44,780 bases of DNA from the NCBI GenBank assembly GCA_015490875.1, contig WFWZ01000059.1:1-44780 (forward strand), in the 5' to 3' direction. The notes beneath the pieces were generated by a model. The model searched no databases, had not been told where the DNA came from, and saw only the letters and a program-made list of their open reading frames with translations. The position numbers and the translations under genes are program-made. Source of the stretch: Planctomycetaceae bacterium. Its GTDB lineage: Bacteria > Planctomycetota > Planctomycetia > Pirellulales > Pirellulaceae. The stretch's first letter is position 1. Each line of letters begins with the position of its first letter. Below are positions 17,391-27,100 of this stretch, one piece after another.

Positions 17391-18202
17391 TAGCGACGCG
17401 GCTCGAAGTCAAAGTGGTGGCTCTGGCCGAAGAATGCCAGAGGATTGTCATAGACGACTTGGCGGATCAGAGCTTCGCTGTGTCCCCGCTGACGCATCTC
17501 GAAGATGAAATCGGGAACGGCGGTCGGTTTGCTGGGGCCCCAATCGCCGGCCGAGTTGACCATCAGCCGTTCCGGCCCGTATCGCTCGACCATATCGGCA
17601 GCTCGCGCGGGCGTGCATTTGGTGACCGGATAAAGGGTCATGCCCGCCCAAAAGCCTTCATCGAGAACGGCTTGGATCGTGTGTTCTTCGACGTGGTCGA
17701 CGAGGACGCGCGATCGGTTGATGCGGCTATCGGCACAGAGCATATCGAGGATCATGCGCGTTCCCTGGTATTTGTCTTCCAGATGAGGCGTGTGGATCAG
17801 GATCGACTGGTCGTGGGTGACGGCGAGTTCGACATGTTCGAGGAAGACGGTGGCTTCGTTCCTGGTGTTCTTGTTGAGTCCGATCTCTCCGATGCCCAGA
17901 ACGTTGGGCCGATCGAGGAACTCGGGGATCATGGCGATGACTTCGCGTGAGAGTTCCACATTTTCGGCTTCTTTGGCGTTGATGCAGAGCCAGGTGTAGT
18001 GGGCGATCCCGTATTGAGCCGCACGGCGGGGTTCGACTTCGGTCAGTTGGCGGAAGTAATCGCGAAAGCCGTCGACGCTGCCTCGGTCAAAGCCGGCCCA
18101 AAAAGCGGGTTCGCTCACGGCGACGCAGCCCATGCGGGCGAGGGTTTCGTAGTCGTCCGTGATCCGGGAGACCATGTGAATGTGAGGGTCGATATAATCC
18201 AT
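17390..18202 (-). CDS. eboB: TatD-family metal hydrolase, EboB-like
   Basis: ATG 18202 ([10 protein letters not shown]) gives 270 residues, the usual EboB length; a TTG at 18244 would add 14 residues and is not favoured. Metal ligands of the TIM-barrel amidohydrolase fold are visible: His7 and His9 in DPHIHM, Glu in GIGEIGLN at about 104, His in LIHTPH, His in VLVDHVEEH and Asp in NSAGDWG. Motifs [20 protein letters not shown] and [10 protein letters not shown] are typical of EboB rather than generic TatD nucleases. The enzyme is cytoplasmic and its substrate in the ebo pathway is unknown. It faces eboF tail-to-tail with a 17-bp gap. The 80-residue gene lies 120 bp upstream on the same strand. 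No strong ribosome-binding site is seen. Confidence 0.87.
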   Translation of the reverse strand: MDYIDPHIHMVSRITDDYETLARMGCVAVSEPAFWAGFDRGSVDGFRDYFRQLTEVEPRRAAQYGIAHYTWLCINAKEAENVELSREVIAMIPEFLDRPNVLGIGEIGLNKNTRNEATVFLEHVELAVTHDQSILIHTPHLEDKYQGTRMILDMLCADSRINRSRVLVDHVEEHTIQAVLDEGFWAGMTLYPVTKCTPARAADMVERYGPERLMVNSAGDWGPSKPTAVPDFIFEMRQRGHSEALIRQVVYDNPLAFFGQSHHFDFEPRR

Positions 18203-18322
18203 GGTTCGCAGTGGTGGAGAGGATAGGATGCCGGGGGATGTCAAGAACGGTAGCCAAACCAGCTGGCGAGTTTTTCCATTTTCGGGCCCGTCACTTCCAG
18301 CTGGATGTTTCGGGAACGCTTG

Positions 18323-18565
18323 TTAGAGGTTCATTTGGGAACGCCACTGGGGATCATAGTCACGCGAAAAAACATGCTGAATCTTTTCGGCTCGCTGACT
18401 TCCTGACTCACGCAGGGTAGCGACAGCCTCCTCGAGCTGCGCGAGGCGGGGATCAGCGGCAGCGAGTTCTCCGGATCGCTCGAGCCGATCGAAGTCAGCC
18501 GCCAACTCCAACAGCTTGGCACGCATGGCGAGGAACTGCCGGTCCAGTACCGGGGTCGCCGTCAT
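18323..18565 (-). CDS. Small helical protein of unknown function (80 residues)
   Basis: ATG 18565 has GGAGGAG upstream at a good distance, which decides the start over a further in-frame ATG at 18664. The 80-residue product (starting MTATPVLDRQFLAMRAKLLE) is soluble and predicted to be almost wholly helical, with charged heptad-like patterning (LELAADFDRLERS, LAQLEEAVATLRES) and a C-terminal YDPQWRSQ. I have a general sense that similar small proteins occur in planctomycetes, without a known role. It is not EboA by any motif I can see. It precedes eboB on the same strand by 120 bp and could be co-transcribed. Confidence 0.7.
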   Translation of the reverse strand: MTATPVLDRQFLAMRAKLLELAADFDRLERSGELAAADPRLAQLEEAVATLRESGSQRAEKIQHVFSRDYDPQWRSQMNL

Positions 18566-18927
18566 CGAAAATCTCCTCCAGGGATGGCCCAAAGTCACGG
18601 GGATCCTAACCGAGGTGGCTGCTTTCTCGAGCTGCCCCCGTGGGAACGCTCCAGGTGAAAGCACGCCGAATGGAGCCCGTCCGACGGGCGTCAGGCGTCA
18701 AACTCCAGTGTGGGCGTTGGAGGCGTTCAGGGCAAGACGCTGCGGCTGGTGAGGGGCGTGGCTCATCCACAGGTGGGTTGGTCCCGGATGTGGGGGGGAG
18801 GGATCGTGCCGGCCGTACCGATAGGGCGGCCGCAACTTGAGGAAACGTCTTACGGGATTCGCCTGTTGGCGCACGGTGGCCATGGGCGCCGTATCTTCAA
18901 GAGAGGCAACGATGTGGGGTATCGCCG
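18566..18927. other. 362-bp divergent intergenic region, no gene recognised
   Basis: The stretch separates the small minus-strand gene from the HEAT-repeat gene. It is GC-rich with several short inverted repeats, for example GCCCGTCCGACGGGC near 18675-18690 and CCACAGGTGG near 18770. No RNA family signature (SRP, RNase P, 6S, tmRNA) was seen and no convincing small coding frame. It presumably holds both promoters and a long leader. Confidence 0.4.
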
Positions 18928-20628
18928 ATGGCTGAAGGCTGGCAGATTACGTGGGACATCTTGAGAAACACTCGGAATGAGGCCGCAGTGCCCGTTTTGG
19001 CTGCGGCGATGGACCGAGCTCCGCAGGAAGTGGCTCGGCAGGCGATGGAGGTGTTGTTGGCGCGACGCAGTCCTGCCGGCTACTGGGAGTTCTTGTTGCG
19101 CTGGGAGCGGTGGGATGCCGATTGGCGCCGCCGTCTTGCCGGTGAGGGAGCACGGTTCGCTTCGGCCGTGCGAGGCGCTTTGCTCAGTTCGGACGAGCGG
19201 ATCTGGCGAATCGGCTGCGATGCGGTGCTGTCGATACGCGAGTACGATTTGGTGCCGGTTCTGTTGTTGGCGGTGGAAGAACGTGAGGGGTGGGTGTCCG
19301 AGATGGCCGCCGACACGGTCTTGGGGCTCTGCCAGAAGCTCCGAGAAGAGGAGGCTTCGTCAGAGGCCGACGAGCCGTCCGGCCAAAGACTTGACCGTCT
19401 GAAAGCGCACGCCTTGGAAGCGCTTGAACATGCCGCCGATCGTTTTGACCGCCATCGGAACCGCAAGGTGCTCGAATCCTTCTTGCTGCTCGCCGATCCC
19501 CAACATCCCGTGTTGCTCGACATTCTCGGCAATCCTCACCATCCTGCCTTTCTGGTGGTTCTGGACCTGCTCAAGCACACCACACGGGCGACTCTATTCG
19601 ATTTGCCGATCGCGTGGCTTCAGGCTGGCAACGCCCCTGTCAGTGTGCTCAAACTGATCGCCCACCGCAGCGACCTTCCGTTCTTGCGCAGGCTATTGAC
19701 GGCCGTCGGGCCCAACCCGTCCCCCACAGTAACGGCAGCTTTTCGCCGTTTAGAGTCGATCGTTTGGGCCAAGCCTCCCTTGGCAATTCTCGACCAACTC
19801 AGCGACGTCCAGCAGACGGCATTCGTGAAACTCGTCGCGGCGTCCGGGATGGACCGGAGGGAAGCATTTGCAGCGTTAGAAGAGGTGATGCTTCGGGGCC
19901 GCACGGGTGGCCGCAGGGCGGCGGCCGAAGCGCTGGCCGACTTTGGGGGAGCCGCGGCGAACGAGCTTGTCGTGCGGTGCCTGGACGATCCCGATCCGAT
20001 TGTCCAGGCGACGCTGATCCGGCAACTCCGCAGACGGTCGGTTCCCGGGTGCATCACGCGTTTAGTCCAGGAGCTGGAGAGTCCTTATCCCGAGGTCCGA
20101 GAAGCGGCGCAAGAGTCGCTCGATGAATTCACCTTCGCGAAGTTCATGACCGTGATCGATCTCCTGGAGGATGAGGTAAAGACAACGATGGGGCAGTTGG
20201 TTCGGCGAGTCGACCCGAAGGGGCTCGAGGAGTTGCGCAACGAGTTACGATCGCCGGCGCGAACGCGTCGGCTGCGAGCGATCGACGCCGCCTGTGCGAT
20301 GGGTGTGGTATCGGAAGTGGAGGTCACGTTGATCGACCGGTTGAGCCAGGAGGAAGACTACCTTGTGCGTGCGGCGTTAGTTCGAGCGTTGGGCCAGAGT
20401 CGTTCGGCGATTGCCCAGGCGGCGGTGCGACAAGCCCTCGACGATCCCCATCCCACTGTGCGCAAAGAGGCTCAAGAAGCTCTGGAAGCGACAGACGTGG
20501 ACGAAGTCGTTCCTTCCCTGGGAAGGTTGACGACGTTCGTACAGGAAGCGGGAGCCTTGTTGCGGGACGACGATCAGCGCGGGATGCTACCGCCAGGGCC
20601 TCCGACATCCACAGGGAGCGGCACATGA
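18928..20628 (+). CDS. HEAT-repeat protein
   Basis: The 566-residue protein is built of repeated helical pairs typical of HEAT/armadillo scaffolds, for example EAAVPVLAAAMDRAPQEVARQAMEVLLA near the N-terminus, GRRAAAEALADFGG and VRCLDDPDPIVQATLIRQLRRRSVPG in the middle, and VRAALVRALGQSRSAIAQAAVRQALDD towards the end. There is no signal peptide or membrane segment, so it is probably cytoplasmic and binds a partner protein; no enzymatic motif is seen. ATG 18928 is taken as the start, with GTGGGG upstream. Its stop overlaps the next ATG (ATGA at 20625-20628), so the two products are translationally coupled and may work together at the membrane. Confidence 0.85.
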   Translation: MAEGWQITWDILRNTRNEAAVPVLAAAMDRAPQEVARQAMEVLLARRSPAGYWEFLLRWERWDADWRRRLAGEGARFASAVRGALLSSDERIWRIGCDAVLSIREYDLVPVLLLAVEEREGWVSEMAADTVLGLCQKLREEEASSEADEPSGQRLDRLKAHALEALEHAADRFDRHRNRKVLESFLLLADPQHPVLLDILGNPHHPAFLVVLDLLKHTTRATLFDLPIAWLQAGNAPVSVLKLIAHRSDLPFLRRLLTAVGPNPSPTVTAAFRRLESIVWAKPPLAILDQLSDVQQTAFVKLVAASGMDRREAFAALEEVMLRGRTGGRRAAAEALADFGGAAANELVVRCLDDPDPIVQATLIRQLRRRSVPGCITRLVQELESPYPEVREAAQESLDEFTFAKFMTVIDLLEDEVKTTMGQLVRRVDPKGLEELRNELRSPARTRRLRAIDAACAMGVVSEVEVTLIDRLSQEEDYLVRAALVRALGQSRSAIAQAAVRQALDDPHPTVRKEAQEALEATDVDEVVPSLGRLTTFVQEAGALLRDDDQRGMLPPGPPTSTGSGT

Positions 20629-21188
20629 ATGTGAATGGTGGTGTGGTTTGGTTAGGCATCCAGGTTCTTGTTGCCCAGAACGACGTTTTGCGTCGCATGG
20701 GAGACCGCTTTCGCCCGGGTGGCAATCCATGGACGGCCACGCAGCTCGTCCTCGTGTTGACGCTGATGATCGGCGGGCTGGTGGTGGCGTGGTGGTTAGC
20801 TCGGAAGTGGCGTGGAGACGACACCGGATACGTCCGGGACGTGAACTTACTCTTCGACGAACTGGTGCGAGCTCACCGACTGACGAAAGAGCAGCGAAAG
20901 GTTCTTCGGCGCGTCGCCCATGGACAAGTCGACATCGACGCGCCGGTCCTTTTCTTGCTCAAGGAACGACTCGTGAAAGCGGCAGAGACAGAGAGTTCGG
21001 CGGCGCGACGTGCCGTTCTCGAGGAACTGGTTCAGCGGCTCTTCGCAGAGGCCTCCGAGGCTTCCTCCTCGGAGGCTGATGCATCGGCAGACCCCTCCGA
21101 GTTTCCCTCGGGAATCGCTTCATCTTCCTCCTCGCGCGAGCCCTCGGTTCTTTCGGACGCATCCGTCTCCTCGGAGACAGTTGGTTGA
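20625..21188 (+). CDS. Single-pass membrane protein of unknown function
   Basis: The 187-residue protein has one hydrophobic segment (about residues 38-60, QLVLVLTLMIGGLVVAWWLA) followed by RKWRGDD, so the C-terminal part is probably cytoplasmic. Residues about 68-140 form a conserved-looking helical domain (YVRDVNLLFDELVRAH...RVLEELVQRLFAE pattern). The last 45 residues are Ser/Glu-rich low complexity. That tail is encoded antisense to the C-terminal coding region of the metalloprotease for 157 bp. It is coupled to the HEAT gene through ATGA. No known family is named; the globular part looks real, while the tail length could reflect a lost earlier stop codon. Confidence 0.75.
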   Translation: MNVNGGVVWLGIQVLVAQNDVLRRMGDRFRPGGNPWTATQLVLVLTLMIGGLVVAWWLARKWRGDDTGYVRDVNLLFDELVRAHRLTKEQRKVLRRVAHGQVDIDAPVLFLLKERLVKAAETESSAARRAVLEELVQRLFAEASEASSSEADASADPSEFPSGIASSSSSREPSVLSDASVSSETVG

Positions 21189-23950
21189 ATCGATCGGGAA
21201 GCTTTGGCGGAGTTGCTTGGTCTAACCGTTTCGTTCTCTTCTTCCGATGGCCGGGCAACCGAGTCCGACTCTTGCAGCAGCGAATCTGCTTCGGCGCGGT
21301 AACGCTCACGGTCCTCGGCCAGCAATTGCAGCCAGGAGGGTTCTTCGTCGCCACTTGGCAAGTCCGATGTGTGGGGACGCGGCGCGAGATCTTCCAGGAG
21401 GAGCCCGACGGGGTTCCATGCGAGGAACCGGTCGACCGGTCGGTCCACCGTTAGAGGTTCGCTTTGGAGCCGACGAGACGTAACGAGGCGGCGTCCACCC
21501 ACCCAAGGGCCCGCGGCCATCCCGATCGACGGTACGGTGATCACAGGTGAGGCGGAGAGGCGAGCTGGGTCCATGGCGCTTTCACCTTCGGGACCAGTTC
21601 CCCCGGTTCCCCCTTGATCCCCGTCGCTCTTTTCACCTTCCGCATTGCCGCTGGGGCCCTTGCTGAGAAAAGAGATGACCAACAGAGCATCGAGTGGAGT
21701 CGCGAAGCCGTCTCCACTGACATCGACGTACGGTGGCGGACTGGCATCGGGACCCGGGTCGGGGAGCTTGCGGGCTCCCGAGGTGCTGAGATCCTGGATG
21801 ACGACGAGTGCATCAAGAGGTGAGACGACATCATCGTCGTTGACATCGAAGGGATTGACCGGGTTTTGCCACGGATGGAGCGTGCCGCTGGGGAGGCCTC
21901 CGAAATCGACGTGCCGCACGACGTCGCTAGCGGCGACGGTGACGTTCTGGCTGCCCGAGACGGGTGCGGTCCATTCCCAGTCACTCGGGGACATGGCTGC
22001 GACCTGGTAGGTGCCGGCCGGAAGGTAGGGAAGGCTGAACGCACCTTGAGCGTCGGTGGTCGCGGTGGACTCGGGGCCGACAACGAGTCGGTCCAATCGC
22101 ACCGTGGTGCCTCGCTTGGCGCCCGCGATCACGTAGGCGATATCCCCGGCGGCTCGCTGTACCGTCATCGTCTCCGAAGCACCATCGGAGAGCGAAGATG
22201 TCGTGTACCGAGCGAGAATATGGCCTTGAGCGTCATAGGCGTCGAGGCGGCCAATGGCCGTGTCGTTGGCCGGGGCGACCGCATCAAGCGAGACTTGAGT
22301 CACTGGGGAATCGAAGTCGATCCGAAGTTGGCGGTTGACGCTGTTCCAATCGGCAGACCAGATGCTACCGAGTCGCTGGTGGATGAAGACCTTCGAGCCG
22401 CTCGAGGCGGTCCCAAAATCGGCCACACGGACGGCACTCGACTGAACGCCGGTTCCAACTGCCGCCAAACGGACCCCCGGGGTCGCTTCGCCAATGTCTT
22501 GCTGATCCGGAAAATCATCCGGCTCGACTCGCGTTTGCAGATCAAGCGGGTTGCCCTCTTGGTCGACCAACTGAACGGTCCAATTCGCCAGTCCCGCTTC
22601 ACCCGTGTCCCACTGGCCGTCGGCGTCCCCGTCTTGCCAGACGAAGCCATTGATACCTGGCAGGCCCACCGTCGCCGGCCTGGATAGATCCGCAAGGAAG
22701 TGCGGAAAGGACTCGGTGACGACCACCTCATCCCCGAAGGCATTGGTGTCGATCGTGACGGTGCGCAGTTCGAGTTGCCCTTCGGTGCCGGCAAGCGGGA
22801 TGGACAGATCAAGGGATGCTTCGGCGGCACCGACATCGGCGATGGCTGTCCAGGGACCACCGTCGACGCGGTATTCAGCGCGGGTAACCGTGTTGGTCGT
22901 GATATCGTTACCGGACCCGGATGAGTTGAGATTGGGGAGCGTCTGGACCCATGTGCGTCCGGCGAAACGGTAGACGCCGGCGTCCGCGTCCCAATAGCCG
23001 TAGCCTTCCAATCCCAAGGGAACATCGAGAACATCGAAGACACCATCCTGGTCGCTGTCGCGCCAACCGAGCATTTCCAGAGAGGAATGAGAACTTTGAT
23101 TGAGCGCGTATGCGGTATCGAGCAGCTCACCGCGCGCCATGATGCTCGGCTCGCGCGCGTCCAAGTTCGGATTGTCGGCCGCGTTGCTGTTGGCGGCGTT
23201 GTAATAGCCACGCCGGTCGGTGTAGGAGCCGCCACCGAGGTATTCGTCGCGAGCCCAGAACTGGTGGCCCATTTCGTGAGCAAATGTCGAAGCCGGCCGG
23301 CTCGCGGGCGAGACGATGTACTGTCCGCCGGGATAAGAAAAAGCTCTCAGGAACTGCCCGTTGATGTCAAACTTCTTGTCGGGGTCGTTCGCGTCGTTGG
23401 CGATGAAAATGGTGAATGCCCAGTCGGCCCCATATTGCTCGCGCTGCCGGTCGTTGTAGCGCCGCACATTTTCCTCGAAGCCCAGGGAACTGTCCCAAGC
23501 ATCCACAGAGATCAAGAAGTCGCGTACGGGAAAGACGTGTTCCTGAGACTTGCGCGAGATGGGCTCGTATCCCGTTTGAAACGGCGAGTCGGCGTAAGTG
23601 AAGTCGAATTGGAAGTTGAGCGAGTGGGCAATCGTAGGCGGGTTCTCGAGATCGCCGTACCACCAATCACTCAGACCTGCCAGCGTATCCGACCACCACG
23701 TCACTCCCTCTTCGATGCGCTGCTTGACGTCTTCGATTTCAAGCGGAGTCCAATCCTCCGTGTCCGGATCAATACTGCCGTCCGATTCGAACAGGACGAC
23801 ATTAACGAGGACATCCCCCAGTAGAAACTCCCCGGTATCTAGAGGGGTGGCACCATAGGGAGCAAGCAGCCGGCGCTCTTCCAACGATTCGACGACGAGT
23901 CGCCGGCGATTCCTGCGAGGGTGCTTTCTTGTGTGGACCATCACCATCAT
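21032..23950 (-). CDS. Secreted metzincin-like metalloprotease with SdrD-like and dockerin-like domains
   Basis: ATG 23950 is used; a TTG at 23998 is also in frame and the ribosome-binding site is weak either way. About 972 residues. The basic N-terminus carries the planctomycete extracellular motif SLEERRLLA (about residues 20-30). The catalytic domain has HEMGHQFWARDEY with His225, Glu226, His229 and probable third ligand Asp235. Then comes a SdrD B-like segment (GINGFVWQDGDADGQWDTGE, about 435-455), further beta domains, a carboxypeptidase-regulatory-like segment (GAFSLPYLPAGTYQVAAM), and a pair of dockerin-like repeats (DVNDDDVVSPLDALVVI and DVSGDGFATPLDALLVI, about 690-750). The last 200 residues are a Glu/Ser-rich tail. 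It lies directly downstream of the giant gene and shares its end architecture. The product should be exported and calcium-binding. Peptidase activity is likely but unproven. Confidence 0.87.
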   Translation of the reverse strand: MMVMVHTRKHPRRNRRRLVVESLEERRLLAPYGATPLDTGEFLLGDVLVNVVLFESDGSIDPDTEDWTPLEIEDVKQRIEEGVTWWSDTLAGLSDWWYGDLENPPTIAHSLNFQFDFTYADSPFQTGYEPISRKSQEHVFPVRDFLISVDAWDSSLGFEENVRRYNDRQREQYGADWAFTIFIANDANDPDKKFDINGQFLRAFSYPGGQYIVSPASRPASTFAHEMGHQFWARDEYLGGGSYTDRRGYYNAANSNAADNPNLDAREPSIMARGELLDTAYALNQSSHSSLEMLGWRDSDQDGVFDVLDVPLGLEGYGYWDADAGVYRFAGRTWVQTLPNLNSSGSGNDITTNTVTRAEYRVDGGPWTAIADVGAAEASLDLSIPLAGTEGQLELRTVTIDTNAFGDEVVVTESFPHFLADLSRPATVGLPGINGFVWQDGDADGQWDTGEAGLANWTVQLVDQEGNPLDLQTRVEPDDFPDQQDIGEATPGVRLAAVGTGVQSSAVRVADFGTASSGSKVFIHQRLGSIWSADWNSVNRQLRIDFDSPVTQVSLDAVAPANDTAIGRLDAYDAQGHILARYTTSSLSDGASETMTVQRAAGDIAYVIAGAKRGTTVRLDRLVVGPESTATTDAQGAFSLPYLPAGTYQVAAMSPSDWEWTAPVSGSQNVTVAASDVVRHVDFGGLPSGTLHPWQNPVNPFDVNDDDVVSPLDALVVIQDLSTSGARKLPDPGPDASPPPYVDVSGDGFATPLDALLVISFLSKGPSGNAEGEKSDGDQGGTGGTGPEGESAMDPARLSASPVITVPSIGMAAGPWVGGRRLVTSRRLQSEPLTVDRPVDRFLAWNPVGLLLEDLAPRPHTSDLPSGDEEPSWLQLLAEDRERYRAEADSLLQESDSVARPSEEENETVRPSNSAKASRSIQPTVSEETDASERTEGSREEEDEAIPEGNSEGSADASASEEEASEASAKSR

Positions 23951-24031
23951 CAACAGCGAGAAGCCAGGGAGCGCGCGAACTTGTTTTCTTCGCGGCAAGG
24001 AGTGGGTGCGACGTATCGCCTACTTCCGTCG

Positions 24032-24060
24032 ATGGTAGTCGGCGATTGCAGTTGGGACAA
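24032..24060 (-). promoter_or_regulatory. Candidate sigma-70-type promoter of the metalloprotease gene
   Basis: On the minus strand TTGTCC (24055-24060) and TACCAT (24032-24037) are separated by 17 bp, each matching 4 of 6 consensus bases. It lies 82 bp before the chosen start and downstream of the hairpin that follows the giant gene. Confidence 0.35.
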
Positions 24061-24079
24061 GCAAATTGCGCCCCAGCGC

Positions 24080-24117
24080 GCCGGGAGCCGGACATCGGGT
24101 CCGGTCCCGGCATTTTT
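24080..24117. terminator. Long hairpin between giant and metalloprotease genes
   Basis: GCCGGG-ag-CCGGA (24080-24092) pairs with TCCGG-t-CCCGGC (24100-24111), 11 bp with a small internal bulge and a 7-nt loop. On the plus strand it is followed by ATTTTTG, the classic intrinsic-terminator shape; on the minus strand, the direction of both genes, there is no T-run. It may block antisense transcription into the giant gene and cap its mRNA. Confidence 0.55.
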
Positions 24118-24143
24118 GTCGGTTGTGCCGGCGCCGACCGACC

Positions 24144-27100
24144 TTACACCCAGTCGCCGAAGGGATCGCTCCAGAGTTCCTCCTCCTCGGCTTGAGCGTC
24201 CACGTCGGACGCGATTGCGTCGAGCGTCTCTTCCAGATCGTCCCGCCCGTAGTCGGTCCAGGCGAACGGATCAGAGGCCGTGCCGACCTGGAGCGGGTCG
24301 AACGAGCGTCCCGACGCGTCGGTGTTGGGGAGGAAGGTATCCTCTTCTTCACCTGAATTCCCGAGGAGGCTTGCCGACGAGGGGCGAACGGAAGCCGGCC
24401 CCAGGGCCAATAGAGCATCCCGGCTGTCTGCGCTCGCACCCGTGAAGCCTGCGCCTTCACCCTCGCCGCTTGCGGGGGACTGGTTCAGGTAGTTGATCAC
24501 CTCGAGGATGTCGATGGGCGAGACAAAACCGCTCCCGTTGACGTCGTAGTACGGTGGCGGACTGTCATCGGGTGTCGGCGGAACAGGAAGTGCGGCTCCC
24601 ACGTCGGTGAGTCGTCGAATGACGAGAAGAGCATCGATGGGCGAGACGAAGCCACTCCCGTCGACGTCTTGTCGAAGGACCGGGTTCTGCCACGGGTTGG
24701 TTTCGATCGAGACCAAGTAGTCTTCGACTTCGCCGTCCTCGGCGCGGCCTCCCGGACCAAGGCCACCCGTGCTGCTGAGGCGGAAGCGAGCATAGCTCAC
24801 GCCGTTGGGCGGGAACGCTTCGACGCGGAACGTCAGGGTGTTCACGCCGTCGGCCAACGCGACTCGGTCGAAGATCTTCTCGCCGCTGTCGTTCCAATCG
24901 CCGTCTCCATTGAAGTCGATCCAGGCGTCGAGGAATCCGGGAGCGATGGTACCAACGCCGGTAGCCACGACGGTGGCTGTGGCATCGTACCCGGCGATCA
25001 GGCGAGAGAAAGTGACTCCGTCGTCCCCGTCGTCGGCGTTGGCCAGTTGAGAAGGCTGCCCATCGCTCTCGGAGGTGATGTTGGCTCCGAGGGAGTACCC
25101 CGGAACCACCCGATGGGCGGCACCGTCGTTGGCTTTGGCCACGGGATACGAGGCCGGGGCGTCTCCAAGGTCGAGGGCGGCGCCGAGGAAGACGGTGAAA
25201 GCGGTGGTCCCGTCGTCGCGATTGGGCAGGAGCGCGTTGCCCGCCAAATCGCGGATGGCTCCGACAAACCGGACGCGATCCCCGCGAACCACTTCGGCAC
25301 CGACAATCGAGACATTCGATCCTTGGGCCGAGGCCCGGACCCGCTGCAGTTGCGTGTTGGCGTTGATCGCTGCCGCCACGTTGGCAGCGAGTTCCGCACC
25401 GCTGGTCGACGGATGAGCGACGTAAAGGATGGGAACGTTCCCCGCGGAAACGCCGGGCGCACCATTGAGGACCAACGGTGTGCTGCCGACCGAGATGGTA
25501 TGGTCGGAGGTCCCGCCGAGTTGCACAAAGCCGTCCCCGACATGGACGGCGTTCAAACCGAGCTGCGGGTTGCCATTGATCGCATTGGCGATGGCCTCTC
25601 CGATCTGGGCGGCCGAATCGGTGCCGGTGAAGGGCACGGGAGTGCCGCCGAACGTCGTGCCATCGTTATCGAATTCGAACGTGACTCGAGTTCCGCCGTT
25701 GGCGATCTGGAAAGAGACGCCGTCTTGGAACGCGGCTCCACCCTCGGAAGGCACCTGCAGCGAATAACCACTGTCGAACTCGAACGTAACCGTATTGCCG
25801 AAGCCATCGGTGACGTCGATGGTCGCGCCATCGGCGACTTGGCTGCCGTCGAGAAGCGACACGAGCCACGAGTCGGTGTTCGTCAGCGTGATTTCGTAAG
25901 CGCTATCGCCTTCCCAAATGCCGGCGGTTGGCGTGAGGCGAATGGTGTCGGAGGTCGCGTTGTAGCTGAAGAGATAATCGATGCCTTCCTCCAGTACCCT
26001 CCCATCTCGCGAGACCACGACCGTGTCCGTGAGCACGCTGAGATCGTCGATGCCCACGCCCAGCGCCGCGTTGCTGGGAGCCACACCATCGACGAGGCGG
26101 ATCTCGAACGCTTCGAAAATCTTGTCCGCACGTTGAATGAACGTTTCGCGAGGGTCAAGATCGAGTCCGGAGGCGTCATTGTCGCGTGGGTTCGTGGCTT
26201 CGGCCACCGGTCCCGCGAAGTCGGCTCGGTCGATGGCACCTCGGTCGACAAAGACATTGCCTCCCAGTCCCGACGGTGTCGACACGGCCGGGTCGTCAAC
26301 CCGCAGCTGCCCGAGGCTGTCGAAGCTCGGTGCCAAAATGGGTGATTCGGCGATTCCCAAAGGCTCGCGCAGGAGCTTCATCTCGGGACGGTCGCGGAGC
26401 GAATCCATCGAGCTGTCGATGGCCGGCGCCAGTTCGCGCAGGTAGAAGTTGCCTTCGTCGCCGTTGACGAAGACGGTACTACTGTCAGCGACAGAAATCG
26501 GGAACTCGCCGGGACCGACACCCACGGTGTCGATGCCGTTGCCGGCATAGAGGGTCGCTCCGATCACGGTCGTCGTGCTCGTACCATCGACTTGGATCCC
26601 CACTGCGTGATCGGCGACGATGTTGTTCATCAGTGTGGGACTGGCATTCTCCGTGACGCGGATGCCGGTCGTGCGCCCGGGGATTCCGACGACGGTATTG
26701 TTGACGATACGGCCGAAGGGGACAGGCGCTGTCTGCATGGGCGCCACACTGGGATCGCCACTGTACTCGATGCCGGCATCTCCGTTGAAAGCCACGACGT
26801 TGTTGCTGACGACGACTCCTGGCAGCAGGTTCCGTTCGTTCAAAAGTCGCGTCAGACGCGCCGGCCCGTTGTGCGGGATCTCGGTATTGGCATCGCGGGC
26901 GCCCGCGTCGATCCGGACGCCTCGTTCGAGCGACTGGGTGATCCGGTTCGAGTGGATGACGATCTGTCCTTGATCTCGTTTTCGGTTGTCGTCCCCCTTG
27001 CCGTCATAGACGATGCCGGGGAGACCCTCCCGCCTCCGGACCGGTTGAGCATTGATCGGACGCAGGAAGACTGCACTGTCGAGCAGGGTATCGGCAACAT

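Noticed and set aside
18203-18322. TTGACA consensus on the minus strand upstream of eboB as a promoter
   Set aside because: The only -10-like sequence (TATCCT) is 13 bp away, too close for a standard promoter.
18566-18927. Structured non-coding RNA in the 362-bp gap
   Set aside because: Short inverted repeats are present but no conserved RNA signature could be identified, so no RNA gene is called.
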